From: Clostridiales bacterium
GTDB taxonomy: Bacteria; Bacillota; Clostridia; Caldicoprobacterales; UBA3941
Reading direction: 5' to 3'
DNA length: 6,227 bases
Assembly: GCA_012522165.1 (NCBI GenBank)
Contig: JAAYKZ010000148.1
Location: 1-6,227, forward strand
The notes beneath the pieces were generated by a model. It saw only the letters and a list, made by a program, of their open reading frames with translations, ran no database searches and had not been told where the DNA came from. Positions 1-5,771 of the stretch are shown here, piece after piece. Positions within the stretch are counted from its first letter, which is position 1. Each line of letters opens with the position of its first letter. A program made the position numbers and the translations under genes.

Positions 1-8
1 ATGTTCAT
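1..8 (-). CDS. 5' end of an unidentified downstream gene (partial)
   Basis: An ATG at 8-6, followed by AAC and two further bases, is preceded by a perfect AAGGAGG with a 6-nt spacer, so a real gene very probably starts here and leaves the window. Only Met-Asn and part of a third codon are visible, so the product cannot be named. From its place after pilA in a type IV pilus operon it could be another prepilin, a minor pilin or the prepilin peptidase, but that is inference from context. The 132 nt between it and pilA (9-140) contain no convincing terminator, riboswitch or additional gene that I can see, so it is probably co-transcribed with the pil genes. Confidence 0.6.
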
Positions 9-14
9 GACAGT

Positions 15-21
15 CCTCCTT
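15..21 (-). promoter_or_regulatory. Ribosome binding site for the left-edge gene
   Basis: The minus strand reads AAGGAGG, fully complementary to the 16S rRNA 3' end, with 6 nt between it and the ATG at 8-6. It is the main evidence that a gene starts at the window edge. Confidence 0.7.
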
Positions 22-140
22 AATCTAAATTATTGACTTATAATTATTTGTTGCTGGCAACCTATTTTGTGCTTATAAACTTTAGGGGATTAAATTACGC
101 AGCATGAATATACTATTTATTAATTTTCATCACTTTGTCC

Positions 141-506
141 TTAATCACGAGGACCAATAACCTCATAACCGACAACTTCACCATCTTCATCTTTCGTTGT
201 ACTAATACTATAAGAACCACCACCTGGAGGTTCAGGTATTTCTTTAAGATATTCTTCTTCCACGAGTATTTGGAGTCCATCATCACCTGTAAGATCCTCA
301 ATTGATGACCCTTCATCAGTTAGATACACCTCAATTGCCCTTTCAATTATTTTTTTATTCGCTTCTCCAGCGTTTTGTTTGGCCTTATCTCGCACTTCGT
401 TATATACAGGTATAGCAATGGCAACCAGTATACCTATAATAACTACTACTACCATTAGTTCCACTAATGTGAAACCTTTTTGATTTTTTTTAAATTTTTT
501 AAGCAT
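141..506 (-). CDS. pilA: Type IV prepilin (PilA-like major or minor pilin)
   Basis: This is a 121-residue prepilin, the subunit of the pilus filament. Residues 1-11 form a short basic type III leader (several Lys, ending in Gly11). The cleavage motif is G/FTLVE, with Phe at +1 of the mature protein and the conserved Glu at +5 (Glu16). A hydrophobic stretch of about 20 residues follows (about 17-35) and forms the N-terminal helix that packs in the filament core. The mature protein is about 110 residues. Its C-terminal part has no cysteine and is rich in Asp and Glu (about 23 acidic against 9 basic residues in the mature chain). It contains YLKEIPEPPGGGSYSI at 86-101, which resembles the C-terminal segment of small pilins and pseudopilins of the GspG/ComGC type. 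The ATG at 506 has an AAGGGG site 6 nt upstream. It lies 86 nt after pilB and is probably part of the same operon, perhaps with extra expression from the spacer. The prepilin assignment is secure; whether it is the major pilin is inferred from position. Confidence 0.93.
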   Translation of the reverse strand: MLKKFKKNQKGFTLVELMVVVVIIGILVAIAIPVYNEVRDKAKQNAGEANKKIIERAIEVYLTDEGSSIEDLTGDDGLQILVEEEYLKEIPEPPGGGSYSISTTKDEDGEVVGYEVIGPRD

Positions 507-512
507 TCTTAT

Positions 513-518
513 CCCCTT
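513..518 (-). promoter_or_regulatory. Ribosome binding site of the prepilin gene
   Basis: The minus strand reads AAAGGGGAT, with AAGGGG placed 6 nt before the ATG at 506. This supports that start, which also gives a normal 11-residue prepilin leader. Confidence 0.65.
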
Positions 519-541
519 TCTTTTATGTTTTTATTTAATTT

Positions 542-547
542 ATTATA
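542..547 (-). promoter_or_regulatory. Candidate -10 element for a pilA promoter
   Basis: The minus strand has a perfect TATAAT about 35 nt before the pilA start. The best -35 at 17-nt spacing is TCATCA, which matches the TTGACA consensus at only three of six positions, and there is no TG extension of the -10. Transcription would start near 534-536 and give a leader of about 30 nt carrying the pilA ribosome binding site. AT-rich DNA produces such hexamers by chance, so this is only a candidate. A secondary promoter would make sense because pilin is needed in large excess over the assembly machinery. Confidence 0.35.
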
Positions 548-581
548 GTTAGGCGCTTATAGGTTGATGAAGCGCTTAACT
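547..581 (-). repeat. Inverted repeat (hairpin) in the pilB-pilA spacer
   Basis: The arms 547-558 and 570-581 are complementary over 12 positions with a single non-Watson-Crick pair (552/576), around an 11-nt loop. The arms centre on AAGCGCTT. In the minus-strand transcript it would form a stable stem between the pilB stop and the pilA ribosome binding site. No run of U follows the stem, so it does not look like a classical Rho-independent terminator. It could be a processing or stabilising element that raises the level of the pilA part of the mRNA, a weak attenuator, or a DNA operator next to the TATAAT at 542-547. The repeat is plain in the sequence; its function is inferred. Confidence 0.6.
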
Positions 582-592
582 AATAAATTAAC

Positions 593-2353
593 CTATGCAA
601 TTACCCTCAATAATTCTTCCATAGAAGTGGTTCCATCTTTCACCTTCATAAGACCGTGTTGCCTAATAGTAATCATTCCTTCTTTTTTAGCTACTTCATT
701 TATACGATGTTCAGACTCCCGGTTGAGGATTAGTTTTCTTATAGATTCACTTATATGCAGAACTTCAAATATTCCTATTCGCCCCCTATATCCAGTGTTA
801 TTACAGCTATAACATGAGTTGGCTCGGTAAAGTTGTATTTTCTCTTCACCATCTTCTATAGGAAAATCAGGACAACTTTTTAAAATCTCTGATCTACTTA
901 CTAGGTATGGCACTTTGCAATGAGGGCAAAGAACTCTAATAAGCCTTTGTGCCACAACACCTGTTAATGCAGATGCGGTTAAGAAAGGCTCGATACCCAT
1001 ATCGTTTAAACGGGTTATTGCACCAGCAGCACTATTGGTATGTAAGGTTGATAGTACTAGATGGCCAGTGAGTGCTGATTCTATAGCAATTCTAGCTGTT
1101 TCCACGTCTCTTATTTCACCCACCATCATGATGTCGGGATCATTACGCAAAAATGAACGCAGAACTGATGCAAAAGTCATGCCGGCCTTTATATTAACTT
1201 GAGATTGATTGATTCCCTCTAATCTCCTTTCAATGGGATCTTCAATGGTTACAATATTTTTATCAATAGAATTTAGCTGCGTTAAAATTGCATAAAGGGT
1301 TGTACTTTTTCCGCTTCCAGTGGGTCCAGTGACTAAGATGAACCCATAGGGGAGATTAATAATCCTATAGAAGATATCAAGTTGATCCTCGGGGAATCCT
1401 AACTCTGGTAATGTAATAAGTCTTTCACTTCGGTTTAACAGCCTTAAAGTTAACTTTTCACCATAAGCCGTCGGCAAAGATGCAACTCGAACATCAATAG
1501 TTTTAGAATGCACCCGCAGAGTAATCCTTCCATCTTGAGGTATCCTCCGCTCAGCAATGTCCATATTGGCCATAACTTTTATTCTAGATACCAAAGAGGC
1601 ATGAAGCTTCTTTGGTGGATTCATAATTTCATGTAATACACCATCGATTCTAAAGCGAATACGAGTTCTGTTTCCAAAGGGTTCAATATGAACATCGCTA
1701 GCCCTTGATTCTACAGCTTGATTAAAAATTACATTGGCAAGCTGCACTGCCGGTCTATCCTTTGTTTCATCAATGACTTCAATATCAGGACTTATAATTT
1801 GTTCTACCTGATCAGTCTCAGTCTCTGCATGTATGCCGCTGCTTTCTGCAGAGTCATAATTGTTCTTATGTTCGAAATTCAGTGCTACCTTCCCCCAAAT
1901 ACCTGACTTTACTTGTTCTAGTGCTGCTTCAAGCTGAAAATCTGGGATTATTATGGGCTGTATGTCGTATCCTGTTAATATATGAATATCATCAATGGCA
2001 ATTATATCAGTAGGATGCATCATTGCTACTAATAGTTTTTCATTTTCAAAACCTATGGGCACAGCCTTATATTTAAGCATTATTTCATAGGGAAGTAATG
2101 AAGCTGCCTTTTCATCTATCATATTATCATCTAATACCATAAAAGGAACGCCATCTTTCATAGCTAGAGCCAACATAATATCATTACTAGTACAATAGCC
2201 AAGTTCCACTAAAGTCTGGCCCAATAAGCCAACATTTCCCTGTTTAAGCATTTCTTTTTGATACTCTAAGGCTTTTTCCAGTTGCTGTTCATTGATAATA
2301 CCGGCTTCAATTAGGTAATCACCTAATAGTTTTCTTTTGCTCGTATTTTTCAA
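593..2353 (-). CDS. pilB: Type IV pilus extension ATPase PilB (GspE/PulE family)
   Basis: This 586-residue cytoplasmic ATPase drives pilus assembly by acting on the PilC platform. Residues 1 to about 145 form an MshEN-type (T2SSE N-terminal) domain with two copies of a helical motif (about 9-32 and 43-66). The ATPase core follows, with RASDVHIEP at 217-225, Walker A GPTGSGKST at 343-351, an Asp-box around IEDPIE at 370-375, a Walker B region with GEIRD at 412-416, and a His-box HLVLSTLHT at 431-439. Two cysteine pairs, CPHC (477-480) and CYSC (514-517), form the zinc-binding element typical of PilB/GspE and absent from PilT. The start is a TTG at 2353, supported by GAGGTG 6 nt upstream; the first in-frame ATG is at residue 35 and would remove much of the N-terminal domain. 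The leading Arg of the c-di-GMP-binding motif is Leu in both copies (Leu9, Leu43). It lies 26 nt after pilO, and its stop (TAG at 593-595) abuts the spacer before pilA. Confidence 0.96.
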   Translation of the reverse strand: MKNTSKRKLLGDYLIEAGIINEQQLEKALEYQKEMLKQGNVGLLGQTLVELGYCTSNDIMLALAMKDGVPFMVLDDNMIDEKAASLLPYEIMLKYKAVPIGFENEKLLVAMMHPTDIIAIDDIHILTGYDIQPIIIPDFQLEAALEQVKSGIWGKVALNFEHKNNYDSAESSGIHAETETDQVEQIISPDIEVIDETKDRPAVQLANVIFNQAVESRASDVHIEPFGNRTRIRFRIDGVLHEIMNPPKKLHASLVSRIKVMANMDIAERRIPQDGRITLRVHSKTIDVRVASLPTAYGEKLTLRLLNRSERLITLPELGFPEDQLDIFYRIINLPYGFILVTGPTGSGKSTTLYAILTQLNSIDKNIVTIEDPIERRLEGINQSQVNIKAGMTFASVLRSFLRNDPDIMMVGEIRDVETARIAIESALTGHLVLSTLHTNSAAGAITRLNDMGIEPFLTASALTGVVAQRLIRVLCPHCKVPYLVSRSEILKSCPDFPIEDGEEKIQLYRANSCYSCNNTGYRGRIGIFEVLHISESIRKLILNRESEHRINEVAKKEGMITIRQHGLMKVKDGTTSMEELLRVIA

Positions 2354-2359
2354 TTAAAA

Positions 2360-2365
2360 CACCTC
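2360..2365 (-). promoter_or_regulatory. Ribosome binding site that fixes the pilB TTG start
   Basis: The minus strand reads GAGGTG with a 6-nt gap to TTG at 2353-2351. This decides in favour of the rare TTG start, which gives a normal MshEN N-terminus. Confidence 0.65.
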
Positions 2366-2379
2366 GTAATGAGTTCAAA

Positions 2380-2904
2380 TTATTCAGCTGTTTCTCTAAA
2401 AAATGCATAGGCAAGAATATCGCAGTGTACTATAGAGCTGCCATCTCCTATATCTATATGTAGTTCATCTATCCTTAAAGGTCTGTTGCCCATTCTAAAT
2501 TCATTGAGTAAATTAACAACTTCATTATACTGTCCCTTTAATGAAATATTTATAGGAATTTCATTAAAGTCCTCTTTCTCTACATGGTCGCTAAATTCCA
2601 AATAATTTATTTGTATGTTATGTTTAATAAATAAAGAGTTTAAATAACCTAGTAAATCTGAATGCTCTTTATTAGATGGGATCATGTACTGTAAAGAATT
2701 TATACTGTCTGCTAATAAATTTTTATTTTCTGTAAGATTTTTTATGGTCTCTTGTTTTAATTTTAAGGAGTCTATGGCTGCTATTTCTTCTTCTAACTCA
2801 CTTTGTGCCTTACTAAAAATTTGCCATTGGTTTAGCGTCATCAATATTAGTAAAAGCAGAATGAAGGGAATCGAAATTTTTCTTATCGCCAATACTAGTT
2901 CCAT
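2380..2904 (-). CDS. pilO: Type IV pilus inner-membrane alignment protein PilO
   Basis: This is a 174-residue bitopic membrane protein of the PilMNO alignment complex, which pairs with PilN and links the motors to the platform. It has a short cytoplasmic N-terminus, one membrane helix at about 10-28, a charged probable coiled coil at about 31-72, and a C-terminal ferredoxin-like domain on the outer face of the membrane. Two stretches match the PilO pattern: IPSNKEHSDLLGYLN at 75-89, and the stretch at 113-137 containing EIPINISLKGQY and NLLNEF. The reading frame has an earlier ATG at 2928 with no ribosome binding site before it. The ATG at 2904 has a perfect AAGGAGG 8 nt upstream, lying inside that longer frame, so I take 2904 as the start. 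It follows pilN by 37 nt. Naming rests on the pattern and on its place between pilN and pilB. Confidence 0.9.
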   Translation of the reverse strand: MELVLAIRKISIPFILLLLILMTLNQWQIFSKAQSELEEEIAAIDSLKLKQETIKNLTENKNLLADSINSLQYMIPSNKEHSDLLGYLNSLFIKHNIQINYLEFSDHVEKEDFNEIPINISLKGQYNEVVNLLNEFRMGNRPLRIDELHIDIGDGSSIVHCDILAYAFFRETAE

Positions 2905-2912
2905 GTCCCTTC

Positions 2913-2919
2913 CCTCCTT
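2913..2919 (-). promoter_or_regulatory. Ribosome binding site that fixes the pilO start at 2904
   Basis: AAGGAGG on the minus strand lies 8 nt before the ATG at 2904 and downstream of the alternative ATG at 2928. It therefore favours the shorter protein. Confidence 0.75.
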
Positions 2920-2941
2920 ATCTGTCATCTATCTTGTACTA

Positions 2942-3511
2942 TTAGTTTTCTTGGATTATATAAATAATTATTTCAAACTCTAATTGAGTAGTATCTTCCA
3001 TATCAATTTGTCTAATATAACGTAATTCTACATCACTAACGGTAGCTAGTTCACTTATCCTGTCCATATAAGTTTTAATGCTTTGCTGGCTGTTTGTATT
3101 ACCGTTGATTATAATTACCGCTTCGGTATCATCAAAACTTCCTTTTACATTACGATTGTGTATATCATCGGTTTTACACTTGTCTATATCAATAAAGAGT
3201 GCTGACCAGTCTGGAACCTTTCCTATGGCTTTTTCTACAATCCCTTGAAGTCTATTTATCTCATCTTTAGCTGTTAATATATCTTTTTTATCTTCCAGAA
3301 ATATTTCTATAGCCTTTCTTTGTTCCTTAAGCAGTCTAAGTTTATGGTTAATTTTTCTGGTATGAATAAATAAGACAATATATAATGTAAATAATGCTAA
3401 TATAAGGATTATAGCAATTATTATCAATAGCCTATCTACATAAGATCTATTATTATTTGACGACTTTATAGATTTGGGTAATAAACTTATAGAATTCAAT
3501 TTCCTATTCAC
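2942..3511 (-). CDS. pilN: Type IV pilus inner-membrane alignment protein PilN
   Basis: This bitopic membrane protein has up to 189 residues. Its cytoplasmic N-terminal peptide binds PilM and its outer domain pairs with PilO. SISLLPKS at 7-14 corresponds to the INLLP motif of the family, with Ser9 in place of the usual Asn. One membrane helix spans about 27-50, a charged probable coiled coil follows at about 52-95, and the C-terminal alpha/beta domain runs from about 98 to 189, beginning with VPDWSALFIDID. The GTG at 3511 overlaps the pilM stop as GTGA, which suggests translational coupling, but the GGAG before it has almost no spacing. A TTG at 3499, 11 nt after that GGAG, would give a protein starting M-N-S-I-S-L-L-P, closer to the usual PilN length before the motif. 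Product call firm; start uncertain by four codons. Confidence 0.9.
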   Translation of the reverse strand: MNRKLNSISLLPKSIKSSNNNRSYVDRLLIIIAIILILALFTLYIVLFIHTRKINHKLRLLKEQRKAIEIFLEDKKDILTAKDEINRLQGIVEKAIGKVPDWSALFIDIDKCKTDDIHNRNVKGSFDDTEAVIIINGNTNSQQSIKTYMDRISELATVSDVELRYIRQIDMEDTTQLEFEIIIYIIQEN

Positions 3512-4488
3512 TCCAAACTAGCAAGGGCTAAGCCAATGCATGCTGAATAATCTATAACATCTTCCTGAAGAGATAAATTGGAACTAGTCCAAATTTTTTG
3601 CATAGGATTAATTATTTCCACTGGTATATCCATACTATTTTCTAATGCTCTGTCTAATCCTATAATCCGACTGCCACAGCCGCTTAATATAATCCTATCA
3701 ATTAAATCTATATTCTCATATGTTTGAAAATATTGTATGGAGGATCTTATTTCGTTATATAATATTTGACTCCATGTAGAAAGAACTATATCCAATAATT
3801 CCATTTTGGAAGTGGTGCTAGCAGGAGCTATCCCGGTTGCTTGTGCAAGATTAACTCTAAGAAGCCTAACTAATTTAGGAGCTCCATCAACACTTATAAC
3901 AAGATTAGCTAAATTATTGGGTATATCAATAAATATTACAACACCTTTATTTTTCTCCTTATTTATTACATCTAAAATTGCAAGGGAAGAAATTTTTATA
4001 TCTTCTATTATTAATCCAGCCTTACTAAAACACTGGTAAAAACTCTCTATCATGGGTAACTGAGCTGCTGCTAGTAAAATCTCAACTTGTTTTATATCTC
4101 TTGTTTCTTTTTTTCCAACAACCATATAATCAAGTATGCAATTATCTAGTGGGAAGGGTATATACCCTTGTGCCTGATTAGATACTAGTAAATCTAATTT
4201 TTCCTTAGGTATGTCAGGAAGAGATATTTTTCTTATCATAATATCTTGGTTAGATAAACCTAATACTATATTTTTCTTTTTGAATTTGTTCTTTCCCAAT
4301 AACTCTTTTAGATAGCCTCCTAGCTCATCAAGTTTAGATATTTTTCCATCTTCTACAATACCAGGCGGCAGGGAAATACGATCATATCGCGAAAGAAATA
4401 TTTTGCTTTTTCTCTTTTGAAGCTCTACGGCCCTAATCTCTTTATCATCTATTTCTATGCCTATGGCTTTTTTACTAAAGAAACTCAT
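3508..4488 (-). CDS. pilM: Type IV pilus assembly protein PilM (actin-like ATPase fold)
   Basis: This 326-residue cytoplasmic protein has the actin/FtsA-like fold and docks on the N-terminal peptide of PilN. Family marks are the N-terminal segment GIEIDDKEIRAVEL at 10-23, IPFPLDNCILDY at 110-121, the second phosphate-loop region FIDIPNNLANLVI at 186-198, EIRSSIQYF at 246-254, and the adenosine-binding segment ILSGCGSRI at 267-275. The usual Gly/Ser residues of the first loop (GIDIGSSSVK type) are Asp-Asp here, and the usual Gly of the second (DIG) is Pro190, so nucleotide binding may be weakened. The frame is open to a GTG at 4503, but that has only a poorly placed AGG before it. The ATG at 4488 gives the customary MSFF-type start and has AGGCGGTGA 11 nt upstream. 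The alternative adds five residues. It overlaps pilN by 4 nt, and pilC ends 39 nt upstream. Confidence 0.92.
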   Translation of the reverse strand: MSFFSKKAIGIEIDDKEIRAVELQKRKSKIFLSRYDRISLPPGIVEDGKISKLDELGGYLKELLGKNKFKKKNIVLGLSNQDIMIRKISLPDIPKEKLDLLVSNQAQGYIPFPLDNCILDYMVVGKKETRDIKQVEILLAAAQLPMIESFYQCFSKAGLIIEDIKISSLAILDVINKEKNKGVVIFIDIPNNLANLVISVDGAPKLVRLLRVNLAQATGIAPASTTSKMELLDIVLSTWSQILYNEIRSSIQYFQTYENIDLIDRIILSGCGSRIIGLDRALENSMDIPVEIINPMQKIWTSSNLSLQEDVIDYSACIGLALASLE

Positions 4489-4527
4489 AAAACTTTTACT
4501 CACCGCCTAAAATAATAGTCTAGCTAA

Positions 4528-5736
4528 TTATAAGTTTGTCTCAGTTATAATTGTGAAGATGGGCAAATACAAGGAAACTAACATGATACCAACCACTACT
4601 CCAACTAATATTAAAAGTATAGGTTCTATCATAGATGAAATAGTTTTGCTTATAGTAGCCACTTCATCCTCATAAAACTCAGCAATTTTATCCAATAATG
4701 AAGGTAATGAACCTGTTTCCTCACCTACAGATATCATATGGGAAACAATGGGCGGGAAAATTTCCCTTTGCTCAAAGCTTTCCCCGATTTTTTTACCTTC
4801 CTCTATTTCAACTATTGATTTCAATATAGCTTGATCCAATAATTTGCTGCCTGTAGACTTGCCTGATGTTTCTAATGCCTGAATTACCGGTATTCCACTA
4901 GCAAAGAGGGTAGAAAAAGTTCTAGCAAATCTAGCAATAATGGTTTTATGGTAAAGGGAACCAAAAGCAGGAGTTTGGAACCATATTTTTTCTAGTACAG
5001 TTGATCCTTTGTCGGTTTTAAAAAATATATATACTATACTTACAATGAATAGTATAGCTAACAACCAAATATACCAGAAACCACGAATAGAATGAGATAA
5101 AAAAATAATAGCTTTTGTTATGGAAGGTATTTCTATATCTTCTGGGAAATATCCTTCAAAAATTGGCACCAGAAATATAAGCATTGCAAGAAGGATAACT
5201 ACTGAGAAAAGGATAACTGAAATTGGATATATGGTAGCTGATCTAATATTATCTTTTAGTGTTTTTTGCTTTTGCATTTGACTGGCTAGTCTGGATAAAG
5301 TTTCACCTAGATTACCACCTACTTCACCAGCTCTGATCATACCTATATATAGATCATTAAAAATATTAGGATAAGCGCTAAAAGCAGCAGAAACATTCAT
5401 ACCGCTTTCAATGTTACTTGTTATATCCTCCAAGACTTTCCTAAAAGTTGAATTAGGAGTTTGTTTGCTAAGGGTATATAGTGCCCGAGTTATAGGTATA
5501 CCTGCATTGAGCATTGCTGCCAGTTGACGACTAAATATAACCTTATCACTAATCGTTATTTTTTTGCTTTTAGAAAATAATGAGGATAATCTGGGAGTTT
5601 TTTTCTTTTCTAATTGAATTATCATGTACCCTCTGTCTTTTAGTTTTTGAGATGCCTGCCCCTGATGTTCAGCATCAATACTACCTTTTAAAATATTACC
5701 ATAAACATCCACTACTTCATAATTGTAGATATCCAC
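4528..5736 (-). CDS. pilC: Type IV pilus inner-membrane platform protein PilC (GspF family)
   Basis: This 402-residue polytopic membrane protein is the platform on which PilB and PilT act to add or remove pilin subunits. It has two tandem GspF (T2SSF) domains, at about 65-190 and 265-390. The internal duplication is visible in paired motifs: LNAGIPITRAL (76-86) with FASGIPVIQAL (278-288), and MIRAGEVGGNL (133-143) with MISVGEETGSL (334-344). Hydrophobic helices lie at about 170-192, 219-239 and 370-396, the normal three-helix arrangement. The length is typical of the family and the N-terminal cytoplasmic extension (1-60) is intact. The start is GTG at 5736 with an excellent GGAGG 7 nt upstream. 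It lies 35 nt after pilT and 39 nt before the preferred pilM start. GspF proteins also serve type II secretion and competence; the adjoining pilT and pilMNO make the pilus role clear. Confidence 0.96.
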   Translation of the reverse strand: MDIYNYEVVDVYGNILKGSIDAEHQGQASQKLKDRGYMIIQLEKKKTPRLSSLFSKSKKITISDKVIFSRQLAAMLNAGIPITRALYTLSKQTPNSTFRKVLEDITSNIESGMNVSAAFSAYPNIFNDLYIGMIRAGEVGGNLGETLSRLASQMQKQKTLKDNIRSATIYPISVILFSVVILLAMLIFLVPIFEGYFPEDIEIPSITKAIIFLSHSIRGFWYIWLLAILFIVSIVYIFFKTDKGSTVLEKIWFQTPAFGSLYHKTIIARFARTFSTLFASGIPVIQALETSGKSTGSKLLDQAILKSIVEIEEGKKIGESFEQREIFPPIVSHMISVGEETGSLPSLLDKIAEFYEDEVATISKTISSMIEPILLILVGVVVGIMLVSLYLPIFTIITETNL

Positions 5737-5743
5737 TTTATCT

Positions 5744-5748
5744 CCTCC
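5744..5748 (-). promoter_or_regulatory. Ribosome binding site that fixes the pilC GTG start
   Basis: The minus strand reads AGGGAGGAGA with GGAGG 7 nt before the GTG at 5736, which supports a non-ATG start. Confidence 0.7.
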
Positions 5749-5771
5749 CTAAGGCTAAAGGGGTATTAGGA

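Noticed and set aside
50..61. Short palindrome GTTGCTGGCAAC in the spacer before the left-edge gene
   Set aside because: The stem is only 4-5 bp with no following T-run, so it is neither a credible terminator nor a clearly recognisable operator.
51..79. Plus-strand promoter-like pair TTGCTG and TATAAA with 17-nt spacing
   Set aside because: The -35 match is only three of six, the region is AT-rich, and no plus-strand gene follows. An antisense RNA is possible but unsupported.
9..140. Possible c-di-GMP riboswitch, since these control pilus genes in some Clostridia
   Set aside because: I see none of the conserved core of the c-di-GMP-I class and no recognisable paired architecture in the 132 nt.
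113..316. 67-residue minus-strand open frame overlapping the 3' end of pilA
   Set aside because: It is out of frame with the clear prepilin gene, has a low-complexity Val/Leu/Lys sequence and no ribosome binding site, so it is a shadow.
564..812. 82-residue plus-strand open frame
   Set aside because: It is antisense to the conserved C-terminal part of pilB and has no recognisable domain.
2684..2983. 99-residue plus-strand open frame across the pilO-pilN junction
   Set aside because: It is antisense to two well-supported genes. Its hydrophobic look comes from the complement of AT-rich membrane-helix codons.
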